In this document: one piece after another, positions 1-10,652 of the stretch
Layout: each line of letters starts with the position of its first letter
How positions within the stretch are numbered: position 1 is the first letter of the stretch
From: Zeus faber
Taxonomy: Eukaryota > Chordata > Actinopteri > Zeiformes > Zeidae
Reading direction: 5' to 3'
DNA: 64,000 nucleotides
Assembly (NCBI GenBank): GCA_960531495.1
Contig: OY482846.1
Coordinates: 49,790,361-49,854,360 of the forward strand
The notes under the pieces: generated by a model
The model's input: only the letters and a program-made list of their open reading frames with translations
Databases searched by the model: none
Told to the model about the DNA's origin: nothing
Translations under genes and position numbers: made by a program

Positions 1-401
1 CAGGGATTAATAGACCTAGTTATTAAATTATTATTATTAATATTATTATTAATAATAATATTAATGGGCTGGATCCCAATTGTTGTTGCTTTTTTTATTG
101 TTTTTTATTGGTATTGTGGCCAGCGGCAGACGGCACAGAAAAGGTTGAGGTGTCGTTTGAACCAGGATGGCTCAGACGTCGTGTCGTTCCAGTTTGATCA
201 ATATCAACTACATCTGGAGCAGGAATTATACAAATCTCAGCTTTGCCTCTCGTTATTATTGTTATTAATATTAATAATTATCTTATTTTATCTTCTGTAA
301 AGAAAGAAAATCATCCAACGCCGGATGTCCTGCTGTTTCCTTCTAACCTGTCTGTCCACCTGTCTGTTTTTAAAATCCCTGTTTTCCCCCTCGCTCCCCA
401 G
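1..401 (+). other. mdn1 intron sequence at window start
   Basis: No exon is seen before 402. It contains (ATT)n tracts and, at about 140-232, a segment sharing GGTTGAGG-GTCGTT-GAACC and GGAGCAG blocks with 35739-35826, so it is probably a dispersed repeat. Confidence 0.55.
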
Positions 402-563
402 GAGGAGGAGGAGGCGGAGGAGGCCGGTAAGGAGGAGCAGCAGCCGGAGTCGGCAGAGAGGAAGGAGCACAACACGGACGGACAGACCGGAGAAGAGAAC
501 GTGCAGAGCGACACGGCCGTGGAGCTGGGAGGGGAGGCGTCGGAGAGGGAGCAAGCCAAAGAG
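402..563 (+). CDS. mdn1: mdn1 exon m1 (first in window)
   Basis: Acceptor CTCCCCAG at 394-401 and donor GAG|GTGCCA. The 54 codons begin with a Glu-rich run and contain ENVQSDTAVEL, which is nearly identical to human midasin. This is part of the acidic linker. The exon is phase 0 on both sides. Confidence 0.93.
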
Positions 564-3500
564 GTGCCACATTTCACCGTCCTTTGAGGCTATATCAAAC
601 ATTTAAATGTTTTGTCTGAACAGTAAAACATATTTTTGAACTATGATTGGACTCTGGATAACTCTGCTATTAAAATGTATTTAGTTATTTTTTCATCACT
701 GTTTTGTTTTTTTATTTATAATTTGGACCTTTTTGTTTTTTCTCTTTTTTTTTTTGTTTTTTTTAGGAGCACGGCACCGGCGCAGCGGACGCTCGTCAGT
801 CTGAAGGACACGAGTCCAAACTGACCGCCAGGATGGCTTCACAGAGACAGAGCCACAGCAAGACTCAGGTGGGATTCAGATAGATAACAAAAAAAAAAAG
901 ATAAAATAATAAAAAATATAAAGTAACAAACCAACGATCACTGCGCGGACGTCTTTTTGTAAAAAAAAAAAAAAAGTTAAATGTAAGAAAAAATAAAATA
1001 TTTTGACATAACCGCTCATGTAATGAACAAGAGCTTGTTGGTGCCACAGAGGAGCTACAGCAGCACGTTTTCACGAGGTGTTTCTTGTGCACAAACTGTA
1101 ATTTGACAACATTTTGACAAACTGATTGATTATGTCAACGTGGGTATGATGACGGAGCGAGGGAACTGATGGAATCCAGCATTTTCGCCAATAAATTGAC
1201 AGATTTGATTTGTTTTACAGGTGTAATATCATATAACCTGTTACCTGTTAAAATACGAGGTGTGTTGGTGAGACTTGCTGTCAACAGTCTGTAGAAGTGA
1301 CGCGAACGTGGCCCCGATAATCAGCTCCTCTGTTTATTGATTCGTTCCTCGGCCTCGGTTTGAATCCTGACGTGGCCTCGTCGTCGTTTTGTGTTTTCGC
1401 TTTTATTCCTCCCCACGTTCGGCTGCAGAGCTTCAAGAGGAAACCGGGGAAGGCCGACAACGAGCGCTCGACCGGCGACCTCAACGAGCGCGTCAACAAG
1501 CGCCTGCGCACGGCGGAGAGCGCCGGGGAGAAGAGCGAGCCGGACGGGAGGCGGAGTGAGGCGCAGCGGGAGGCGGAGCTCTACGAGCACGTCAAGCCGG
1601 GGGAGGAGGCCTACGACGCCCAGACCTACGGTGAGGACCAGAGCAGAGCTTCTCAGCGCTCGCTGGGAGACCTGGTACATTTAGATATTCAAAGCCACTT
1701 CCACCGAGTCCGTCGTCAGCCGCTGTCAGAACTCAATATCACGGTCATCGTCAGCAAATCGTTTTTTTTGTTTTTTTTTGTTGTTTTTTGTTTTTTTAAT
1801 CTGTGGTGCCAGCAGGCTTGGCACGACACAGGGTACTTGTTTTCCATCGCATCAAAGGCAGTGAATCTGTAAGTGGGGTTCAAACTCTCAACCCGCAAAG
1901 CCTCTTTAATAATCATCAAGAGCTGCTTGCGATAACTCTGCTGCTTGGACGACCTGCGGGGCGACGAGAGCACGGCTTCTGTGGTCTCCGTGGCCGCCGC
2001 CGCCGGCCCTCGGCTCCGGAGCACCATCTTACCAAGCCTTGACGTACAAACAACTAATAGTCATCACTTCTCCAAGACGGCGAGAAAATTAGAACAATAA
2101 TAACTGCATGCGGCCTCTGCTGGTGAAAGTTATGGACGTAATCAGGAGTGTGTGTGTGTGTGCGCGTGCGTGCATGCGTGTGCAGTCCCAGATAGTTCTG
2201 GAGTATGAGGTTAGAATTGAATAGAATAGAATAAAGGCCTCGCAGCAACCCACGCGCCGTGCCGACGCCCCGCGACCGCAAGAACACTCCCAGCCCAATG
2301 CACCGCAGCCACAGCACCCGCCCCAGCAAATCGTTTAATAACAACCAGTGACACCAGCAGAGAAGTGCGAAGGTTATTATTGTTGGAATCAGGCAGACGC
2401 AGGGAGGGTCAGAATATAGAAAGTGTTCAGGCTGGTTCCACACACAGTAACGACTGTAGTAAGACATGAAGGATACGAGATAAACTATTTGGTTTTCATT
2501 GTTCTAAGTGTCAATACGTGCACAATATCAGGCCAAAAGAAATGTTTACTAACGCCGGGATTATGCTTCAGCCAACATACACGTGAATGTCTCCGTGGAG
2601 CCACGCGGAAAAGTGGGTTCGGGTAACCGTAGGTCGCAGGTTTATTTTTTCTGATCTATATTTTTGAGTTCTAAAAGTTTTTAAATAAAGTTTAAGCTTC
2701 GTCTTCCCCCTTTCTGGGGGAAGACGAAGCGGGAAGATGGTGCCGTCATTCTGGTGACGAGCGGCGCGTTCCCCTGTGGCTTTCCAGACGTCGCCAGCGC
2801 CGACCAGCAGAAACCGGCCGAGCCTCAGCAGAGCCAGGACGAGGACGAGGACGTCGCCATGGATACGGAGGCGGAGGACGAGCAGCTGCGAGCCGCCGAC
2901 GACCAGGAGCTGAAGCCGGAGCAGCTGGACTCCGCCAAGTCCTCCGACAGAGGTGCGGCACCGGCACCGGGGCGTTGTAGTATTCTAGGTATTCAGGGCG
3001 CGGCGCACTCACTGCTTGTCCTCCGGCTCCAGGACCGGACGGTGGAGAGATGGAGACGCAGAGGCGGCGAGAAGGCGAGGATGAGGAGGAGGAGAAGAGG
3101 AAAGACGGGCAGCGCCGGCAGGATGAGGAGCGACCCGACAGGACCACAGAGTCCACCATCCATACGCTGCCGGACCTGCTGCTGGACGCCACACAGGTAC
3201 ACACTCCAACAACAACACACGTCTCAGGGAACTGCTGATTAGCCATCATTTAGGTAAAGAATGGTCAGTGGGTTTTCATTTTACAAGTGTCTGTCTGTCT
3301 GTCTGTCTGTCTGTCCCCCACCCCCCCCCCCCCCCCACCCCCGTCTCCCTCCTTGTCCCTCCCTCTGTCTCCCTCCCTCTCTCCCTCCCTGTCTCCTTCT
3401 CTCCGTCTGTCTCCCTCCCTCTGTCTCCTTCTCTCCGTCTGTCTCCCTCCCTCTGTCTCCCTCCAGAAGCCCGTCCAGGATCCAGAGGAGATCCGGAGGG

Positions 3501-6500
3501 AGATGGAGCTCCAGCTGGAGGCGTGGCAGAAACAGGCTCCAGGAGCGAGGGAGGAGGTAAGCACTGTGTGGAGGTTTTTTTTAAGCTGCAGTTCAGCTGA
3601 CGGCCACTAGGTGCTGCTGCAGGAAACCTAGGACTGGGTGGAAGTCAATGGAACAAGAAGACTCTTATTATCAGAAATACAAAGTCGATTAAACATTTCC
3701 AAGACTCGATGTCCAATTTGAATTGTTCCAGTGGTGTCTTGGATGTGATTGTGACTGTGTTGTTTCTCTACTTGATATACTTTGTCTCCTCCTCCTCCTC
3801 TTCCTCCTCCAGGAGAGTGCTGCCGCTGCCATGTGGCTCCAGTACCAGTCTCTGACCTCGGCTCTGTCCCAGCAGCTCTGTGAGCAGCTCCGCCTCATCC
3901 TGGAGCCCACGCAGGCAGCCAAGCTCAGGTCAGCGCCAGGTGTTGACGTCTGTGAAAACAAACTGAGGAAGGAGTCCACTCCTATCACGCTGTTTCCCTC
4001 AAAATATTATTATCCACACCGAGTTCACACATGGTGTTTTCCCCCCATCTGCCGCCAGCTGTTTTAACTTACACGGTGTCATTATTAGACAATGACATGG
4101 AATTTAAAAAAACTGATAAAAATCAAACAATGGATGAGATTTGCATCATATAAATGTCTTTATTATGAGGAATTAAAGAATTGATGTGTTGTTGGTGAAT
4201 TCCCTCAATAGATCCCTCTGGAGTAGAGCAGCAGTAGAGTAGAGTAGAAGCCACAAATCCTTATGTCAAAATTCACAAAATTCCTCAGAAAGACTTGACT
4301 TTGATTCCGGGCGGAGCCGAAACCCACTGAATGGAACAGTTTCATGAAACTGAATTGATTTTGGCTCCAGATCTTCTGTTTTATTGAGTGGCATTGACCG
4401 GGGCGTGCGGCTCTCACGCTCCTTTCCCTTGCAGGGGGGACTACCGCACCGGGAAGCGTCTCAACATGAGGAAGGTCATTCCCTACATCGCCAGCCAGTT
4501 CCGCAAGGACAAGATCTGGCTGCGGAGAACCAAGCCCAGCAAGAGGGAGTACCAGATCTGCCTGGCGGTGGACGACTCCTCCAGCATGGTGGACAACCAC
4601 TCCAAGCAGGTCCGCTGCTCCACCTGCGTCACGGGGGGGCATGGGTGGGCTTTTAGGGCGAGCACAGAAATACAAAAAACCATGATGAACATGAGATGAA
4701 AAGGGAGAGTCTCAGTTTGAAAACAGGCAGATTATTCAGTGGAAACAGTCGAAAAGATGAGCCTGGATTTAAAAAGTACTTTAAAATGAGCTTCAATTAT
4801 GTCTTCCACACCTATCTGTCTGGAGTTTATTTCTCCATCGCCCTTATTCTATCACACATTTTATCAAGGAAATATAATGAAAGTAAGAATGTCTTCGGGA
4901 TAAAAGCAGTTATATCAGTAGTTCTCTGGTTTTATGAATGTTTCTTTAATGAATTCTGGTCTGTGTTACAGTTGGCGTTTGAGTCTCTGTCTGTGATCAC
5001 CAACGCTCTCACGCTGCTGGAGGTGGGACAGGTGTCCGTCTGCAGGTACATCTATATAAATATCTATATGTCTATATTTATATGTAAATATTGATACAGC
5101 TACTGAGTTTGCTGTTATTTACTGATGAGTTAGTTGATATATTTCACTGGGACGGATGATAGAAATGATTAATGGAGATAAAACAAATTGAGAACAATAA
5201 ATCTTTGTGCACTTACCAGGGAATTTCCCTATAAAAACGAAAGTAAAATATAGAATTATTAAAATTATTATTCGAAAAAACACGAGGATTTGAGAACTGA
5301 AAAAGGAAAATAAAATACATGTGTGGAGTCTGTGGGTCATTGGAAAGTCTGTCCAGGTGGGAACACGCGACACTCCCCCAGTGGTCTCTGAGGGTACTGC
5401 AAGCGGCTCCACCAAATAATTTAGCAACACAAAGATTTTAAAGGTTTTTATATCTTTCAAACATTTGTAATGCACCACCACCGTGATGAATCATGAGAGG
5501 GGTGTTAAAATAATGTGCTCTTAGATGCATGTCCTGCGTGACATTCCAGTGGCCGGGGATCAAGTAAAGGTTGTGAACGTCTGTCTAGCAGCGCCTGCAT
5601 CCGGGCCACGCCCTGACGTGACTGTTTTTGTCTCCTCAGCTTCGGGGAGACGGTGCAGCTGCTCCACCCGTTCCAGCAGCAGTTCAACGACGAGTCCGGA
5701 GCTCGGATCCTGAGGCTCTGCCAGTTCCAGCAGAAGAAGACCAGGATCGCACAGGTCTGTTCAGCCTGGAGCTTCCAGGGTTTAGTTGAAAAAAAGAAAA
5801 CCTTGAAACATTGAATTTGGTTGGAGATACTTCATCAATATATGAAGTATTATTTTTACAATTAAATGCAGCCTGGAATGTTCTCCTGAGAGGTGTAGAC
5901 TGTAGCGGCATCTCGCAGTGAGGTTGCACATCACAACCAACTGAACCCCCCTTCCCATGGCGGCGCAACGTGGAAGAGACGGCCATGAAAAACGTGAAAG
6001 GCCCTCTCTAGAGCCAGTGCTTGGTTTGTCCCTTCTGGGCTACTGTAGTAACATGGCGGTGCAACATGGCGGCCTCCGTGAAGCGTACCAGCCCCCTATG
6101 TAGATATAAACGTCTCATCCTGAGGTAGCGAAGAGACCATTCTTATTTTCATGGGACTATATACCAATTAAAACATCAGAGCTTCCCCCTGAAAGCGGAC
6201 GAGTTGAATCAACCGTCGGAAACAAGTCAGTCGACTGAGATTCTTCAAGTCGCGCAGTCGTTTTTAATTGTTTTTGTTTGTTTTTGTTTTCAGTCAGTGT
6301 GCATTACAATAACCGTATAAAACCCACTGAAGCCGACTAAATCCACGGGGATGACATTTCAATAAGGAATCATAAATATATCATATGTGTGAATGGAACC
6401 CGGCTCTCCCTGCCCCGTTCCTCCAAATGAAACAAATAAAAACAGTGTGGGGGCGGGGCACGGAGGAACGGGGCACGACTCGTAGACTCCTTAGGATTCT

Positions 6501-8914
6501 TTTCTGAGCGAAACGCATGGAGAGGGGGCGATCGGGGGAGAGAGTTCACAGAGAAAGTGTCCCCGTTACGCACGGTTCTCTCCATACCCGCATGTTTCAT
6601 TCCGTCAGTAGACGGGTGATAACCTGCATCTCAGATAAAAACGCTGTTTGGACGTGCGCAGTACCGTTAGTACCGTTGTAGAGGGAGACGGGGGTGCAGA
6701 ATGCACCCAAATCGTTCCCTCTTGGCGCTGAATTGGCGAATATTCACATTGAACAGCTGAATCTGATTCAACTGACCAACACTGAGTCAGGTCCAGTTCC
6801 ATAAAACATAGTTATTAATATTATATTCCATTTCTGCCGAGTCCGTTCTGCAAGTTCTACACACTGTGCCTTTAAGTTGTGTTTGAACCCATGTTCATTT
6901 AGTTTAAGAAGTCTTCTATTTATCTCTAGATGCTATTTTAAATAGACCTAAAATACCTATTTCAATTAAAATAGATATTTTAATGAAAAATATCTGGGAT
7001 GTTTGACGGGATTGTGCCAATCCCAGTTTTTCTCAGTTGAAACAAACGTTTTTGTTTTGTTTTTCTTTGTCAGTTTTTGGAAACTTCGGCCAAAATGTTT
7101 GTGGCAGCGCGGCAGCAGACGGCAGGAGCCACGCACACAGGTACGCTGCGCGACCTTTGTTTTGTTTGTTTATGTTGTTTGTGTGAGATAAAAACCAGGA
7201 AAAGTTCTGGAACATCAGCACAGAAACACGATGGGCATGTTTGGAGATGAAAAGTTAAAAGCTAAAAGTTAAAAGCTCTTCAGACATTTTTCCTCATAAC
7301 CGTTATCATTCCAAAATGTCTGCCCCTCTGACCTCTGCTCAGAAACGGCCCAGCTGCTGCTCATCGTGTCGGACGGGCGCGGTCTCTTCCTGGAGGGGAA
7401 GGAGCGCGTGGCGGCCGCCGTCCAGGCCGCTCGCAGTGCCAACGTCTTCGTCATCTTCGTGGTTCTCGACAACCCAAACTCCAGGGTGAGGTTTTATTTA
7501 TTAAGTTAATAAATCAGATGAAAAAATTAACTTTACACAAGATTCCCACTGTAATAACAAGGGGGACATTTTGGAATTGTGAACCCATAGAAAGGTCAGA
7601 AACGTGACTTTTCATGACCCAATTCCATGTGCAACAACTTTTTAAATTTCTTTTTTTTCCTGAAAGTACCACTCAGATGATGCATTCTAACCATTCTAAC
7701 ATGCCTCTAAGTCCATCCTGTTTTCGACGGCTGTTTCAGTGGGTGACGCCTCCCTCCCGGTGCCCCTGGTTCCGTGAGCCAATGGGGTTTGAGCTTTACT
7801 TTTGGCTTCCGTGGTTTAGTCTTCACTCATATTAATCTACGAGGCCTCATTTAAAAGTTAGCTTTGCCGTGCTTCAAGCCGGTGGGGAACACGGGACCGG
7901 GACGACGCATACCGGGATTTTTTGTTTTATTCAATTAGTGGATGTCAGAAAATAGAAATAAGTAAATAAATAAATACATTTACAATAAAGGTAGAACCAC
8001 ACAGTGGATCGCGCCCCTCGGTCTTCACTCAACCTATAAATAAATAAACACACAGCACAATATTTTATTTGAATACTTACATATCTCTTGTCACAGACAG
8101 TCGGTATTAATTCTTCTTTTAATTCCGCTTTTGTTATATTTCCAGCTGTGGGTGGAGTCACTCTGATGGGGGCGGGTGTAATTCTCAGGGGCCTCGCCGT
8201 GACGGAGGCTCTGCAGTCACATCTGAACAGCCGGTTGGATGTTCTCTGACAGAGGCAGAAAAACTGAAACCAAAAACCAGCTGACAGTTATTTCTACTTT
8301 CACAGTTTGTGTGTTAGTCGACCCATCAGAGACCCACATGTATTTGAACAAGCACTGAAAAAGTGTTTTGTTTTGTTTTTTTTGTTTTTTGTTTTTTATA
8401 AAAGGTTCCCTTTATAAGAGAGAACTTACTTTAATTACCTGTTTCATATTGTCATAGACAGTTACTAGTGTCCTGTAAAAGCCATTTATCATACGACTGA
8501 CAAACACCTAAACCGCATAATTAGAAAATAATAATAATAATAGAATTATTGACAATCACAAATGCCATGATATTCCAGGATTAAGGCAGAAAAAACATCT
8601 AATTCCATGACTTTCCATGTCTGGAACACGTTTTTTTCAATATCATTTCCTAAGTAACCAAGAAGCATTGAAGTGTTAATGGTTTGCCCCATTGGACTGC
8701 CCCCCCCCCCCCCCCCCCCCCCCCGCAGGACTCCATCCTGGACATCAAGGTGCCGGTCTTCAAGGGCCCCGGGGAGCTTCCGGAGATCCGCTCCTACATG
8801 GAGGAGTTCCCCTTCCCCTTCTACGTCATCCTGCGCGACGTCAACGCTCTGCCCGAGACGCTGAGCGACGCCCTGCGCCAGTGGTTCGAGCTGGTCACCG
8901 CCACGGACCTGTAG
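402..8914 (+). CDS. mdn1: mdn1 (midasin), 3' part of gene, 13 coding exons
   Basis: Midasin is the giant dynein-like AAA+ ATPase of the nucleolus and nucleoplasm that strips assembly factors from pre-60S ribosomal particles, using its C-terminal MIDAS domain to grip Rsa4- and Ytm1-type UBL proteins. Joining 13 exons gives 586 residues that align from end to end with my recollection of the human C terminus. The order is an acidic low-complexity linker (about residues 1-265), then a helical stretch ending LRLILEPTQAAKL, then the VWA/MIDAS domain from about residue 340. The DxSxS metal motif is visible in AVDDSSSMVDN, and the later Asp in LLLIVSDGRGLF. The protein ends LRQWFELVTATDL. Exon phases agree at every junction. 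The gene is truncated by the window edge: most of this roughly 5,600-residue protein lies upstream. It runs head to tail with lyrm2. Confidence 0.97.
767..868 (+). CDS. mdn1: mdn1 exon m2
   Basis: A T-rich tract and TTTTAG precede the exon, and the donor is CAG|GTGGGA. It has 34 codons, EHGTGAADARQSEGHESKL onwards, matching the human EHGSGAADANQAEGHES segment. It is phase 0 on both sides. Confidence 0.95.
1429..1630 (+). CDS. mdn1: mdn1 exon m3
   Basis: Acceptor GGCTGCAG and donor ACG|GTGAGG. It encodes SFKRKPGKADNERSTGD and continues to AYDAQTY, the conserved basic and acidic linker of midasin. It ends in phase 1. Confidence 0.96.
1631..2787 (+). other. mdn1 intron m3-m4
   Basis: No coding content. 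It contains a short GT/GC-rich simple repeat (about 2148-2182) and a perfect 15-bp-arm hairpin at 2696-2730, about 57 bp before the next exon. Confidence 0.7.
2696..2730. repeat. perfect inverted repeat in mdn1 intron
   Basis: Arms GCTTCGTCTTCCCCC and GGGGGAAGACGAAGC are exact reverse complements around TTTCT, giving a stable stem-loop near the 3' end of the intron. Confidence 0.9.
2788..2952 (+). CDS. mdn1: mdn1 exon m4
   Basis: Acceptor CTTTCCAG and donor GAG|GTGCGG. The first two bases complete the Asp codon split from m3, giving DVAS as in human. The exon is rich in Asp and Glu (DEDEDVAMDTEAEDEQLRAA). Confidence 0.93.
3033..3196 (+). CDS. mdn1: mdn1 exon m5
   Basis: Acceptor CGGCTCCAG and donor CAG|GTACAC. 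A charged Glu/Arg-rich stretch leads into ESTIHTLPDLLLDATQ, which matches human ESTIHTAHQFLMDT. It enters in phase 1 and ends in phase 0. Confidence 0.92.
3288..3466 (+). repeat. pyrimidine simple repeat at mdn1 m6 acceptor
   Basis: (CTGT)n, poly-C and then CTCC/CTGT-rich sequence run straight into the CTCCAG acceptor of exon m6, forming an unusually long polypyrimidine tract. Confidence 0.9.
3467..3556 (+). CDS. mdn1: mdn1 exon m6
   Basis: There are 30 codons, KPVQDPEEIRREMELQLEAW onwards, matching the human ELRQELERQLEMW region. The acceptor lies at the end of a roughly 180-bp CTGT/CTCC simple repeat, and the donor is GAG|GTAAGC. Confidence 0.94.
3813..3928 (+). CDS. mdn1: mdn1 exon m7
   Basis: Acceptor CCTCCTCCAG and donor CAG|GTCAGC. 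It encodes AAAAMWLQYQSLTSALSQQL and on to RLILEPTQAAKL, almost identical to human. It ends in phase 2. Confidence 0.97.
4435..4609 (+). CDS. mdn1: mdn1 exon m8 (MIDAS DxSxS)
   Basis: It encodes GDYRTGKRLNMRKVIPYIAS through DKIWLRRTKPSKREYQICL and the metal-site sequence AVDDSSSMVDNHSKQ. This is the start of the MIDAS domain that grips UBL partners. The donor GTCCGC departs from consensus at intron position +3, but the protein and phase fix it. Confidence 0.98.
4972..5045 (+). CDS. mdn1: mdn1 exon m9
   Basis: It encodes LAFESLSVITNALTLLEVGQ and VSVC, part of the VWA core. Acceptor GTGTTACAG and donor CAG|GTACAT. It ends in phase 2. Confidence 0.97.
5640..5754 (+). CDS. mdn1: mdn1 exon m10
   Basis: It encodes SFGETVQLLHPFQQQFNDES followed by RILRLCQFQQKKTRIAQ. 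Acceptor CTCCTCAG and donor CAG|GTCTGT. Confidence 0.97.
5755..7073 (+). other. mdn1 intron m10-m11 with dispersed repeat
   Basis: No coding content. About 6215-6750 matches 24875-25370 in the same orientation. Shared blocks are TCAGTCGACTGAGATTCTTC, GTGTGCATTACAATAAC, ATGGAGAGGGGGCGATCGGG and a later GAATATTCA, so a repeat of about 500 bp sits in both introns. Confidence 0.7.
7074..7140 (+). CDS. mdn1: mdn1 exon m11
   Basis: It encodes FLETSAKMFVAARQQTAGAT and ends in phase 1 so that the next exon starts with the conserved ETAQLL. Acceptor CTTTGTCAG and donor CAG|GTACGC. The last few residues are less conserved than their surroundings. Confidence 0.94.
7343..7485 (+). CDS. mdn1: mdn1 exon m12
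   Basis: It encodes ETAQLLLIVSDGRGLFLEGK, then a helix, then NVFVIFVVLDNPNSR. The Asp-Gly of SDGRG is the later MIDAS acidic site. Acceptor CTGCTCAG and donor AGG|GTGAGG. Confidence 0.98.
7486..8728 (+). other. mdn1 intron m12-m13 with dispersed repeat and poly-C end
   Basis: No coding content. Sequence from about 7838 (TCTACGAGGCCTCATTTAAA) shares blocks with 53092 onward. The intron ends in a run of 24 C (8701-8724) before GCAG. Confidence 0.65.
8729..8914 (+). CDS. mdn1: mdn1 exon m13, terminal coding exon with stop
   Basis: It encodes DSILDIKVPVFKGPGELPEI through FPFYVILRDVNALPETLSDA to a TAG stop. The 3' splice site is an almost pure poly-C tract (8701-8724) followed by GCAG. Confidence 0.98.
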   Translation, partial: DSILDIKVPVFKGPGELPEIRSYMEEFPFPFYVILRDVNALPETLSDALRQWFELVTATDL

Positions 8915-9515
8915 ACCAATCGGAAGCCATCGTTTTTTTAAGAGAGGGGGGCTGGGGTGGGGGGAGGGGCCGACCAACCGCACAACGGAACAAACAGTAA
9001 TAATAATGAAACGTGGACCCAGAGAAAAAGACGGATTTTGCCGCTGTACATGTGCCTTTATTTAGTTATTTTCACTCTGGTTTTGGACTCTGTAGAGTTT
9101 GATAGCAAGCGTTTGGCGCCTTCTGTCGTCGGGGGAACTTTTCCGGACGTTTCTTCCATCGTCAACAAAACCTGCACGTCTCTGAAGACACTGACCACAA
9201 AACGAAAAAAAAAACAAAAAAACCTAAATGTGATTCCCTCGCGTGTGAAAAGCCCGAGTGAAGGCTCGGTAAAATACCTCTTTTCATTTATTATTACTTT
9301 TTTTTTCTTTTTTTTTTTTCCCTCCTCCGGGAACGCCGTGGATGTCGCGCCTCCGCCCGAACCGTTTTTACATCCAGCCCCTTCACGGCGCCGCCGCCGT
9401 AGCATGTCCGCTCCAAACTAGCAAAGGAAGAGGAAATACATGTGCCTTGCAGCGGGAGGGGGCCACGCATCGCACCGACACGCCCACACATGTTCCCATT
9501 GAACTGGTTTTACAG

Positions 9516-9639
<124 letters not shown>

Positions 9640-9996
9640 CCAGCTGTAGATTGGGGGTTTTGAGGAGGCGATCTCTCACCCAAGGTGTTTGTGTTTTTCG
9701 GGGTCACGTGTGTTTGTCAGGAGGCGTCTTCCGTTGTATCCGTGTGGTTGGTGGCCTCGCCCGGCTCCGACAAAAGCAGTTTGCACGGTCACCGGGGGCC
9801 TCCCGGGCCTGCTCGGCAGGCCGTTGCCGTGGAAGGGCTGATCCGACGCCGCGGCAGCGCCAAACTAGTGTTGAGCACGCGTGGGGCCGTGGCACCGCAC
9901 GCCGTTCCGGACTCCTCCGTTCGTCCCCTTCGCAGGTGCGGTGGAGCCGAGTCCCGCCAGCGCCATCGCTCTCCACTTGTCCGTTCGTCTTTTTAG

Positions 9997-10010
9997 AATA
10001 AAATAAAATA
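9997..10010 (+). terminator. polyadenylation signal cluster of mdn1
   Basis: Overlapping AATAAA hexamers (AATAAAATAAAATAAA) are followed by GT-rich sequence, about 1.08 kb after the stop codon. I see no earlier canonical hexamer in the 3' UTR. Confidence 0.65.
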
Positions 10011-10020
10011 AAGTATACCT

Positions 10021-10652
10021 GTGTGATTCTGCTGATGCTGCTTGTTCTTGATGTTTGAGCCGTGGATAAAGTCTGTGCTATTCCGGGTCATCCCTGAGGG
10101 GAGACCCCACACCAGAATGGATTTCACTCGGTCGTTTCCACGTTATTCCCCCCAAATGCAGGTTTGTGTCTTTTCAGGGCCGTGCTGCAGCAGTCTGTGA
10201 CGTCACGGTCCTGCCCCCTTCAAGTCATTACTCACTCGAAAATAAAGACTTTCGGTTTTTATTTTTTATATTTGTATTTTTTATTTTTGAACATTTCGTT
10301 TCTTATCGTAATTTCGATTTCAATCTCGCAGTGGCGTCTACATTTTAATCTCGACGTTTCCATTTTTCCCCCTCAAGATCCCGACTTTATCCCCTAAATG
10401 CAGTGTATTCTCGAATTACACTGCCTTTAATCTTGCAATTTTAATATCATCCTCTAAAGATAATGTATATTATTATTATTATTATTATTATTGTTTACAT
10501 CCGCAAACAACACGACTGACGTCTGTGTGACGTCAGTCGTGACGCCTCCTGTCCAGCAGGGGGCGTCACTTCCCCTGCCTTCTCAACATCCGGTTCTCTC
10601 CTCCACAACATCCGGTTCTGTCCTCCGCCTCGCAGCCGCCGAAGGAGCTCCG
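10021..10652 (+). promoter_or_regulatory. mdn1-lyrm2 intergenic region, lyrm2 promoter and 5' UTR
   Basis: About 630 bp separate the two co-oriented genes. The region holds two TGACGTCA CRE palindromes (10198-10205 and 10528-10535), the second inside a larger inverted repeat. A 22-bp tandem duplication carries CATCCGGTT (10584-10619), an ETS-like motif. A short (TTA)n tract lies near 10470-10492. I infer that transcription starts between about 10540 and 10650. Confidence 0.5.
10511..10541. promoter_or_regulatory. CRE-containing inverted repeat upstream of lyrm2
   Basis: Perfect 13-bp arms, CACGACTGACGTC and GACGTCAGTCGTG, flank a 5-bp spacer. The right arm completes the consensus CREB/ATF site TGACGTCA. 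The centre is about 125 bp upstream of the lyrm2 start codon. Confidence 0.6.
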
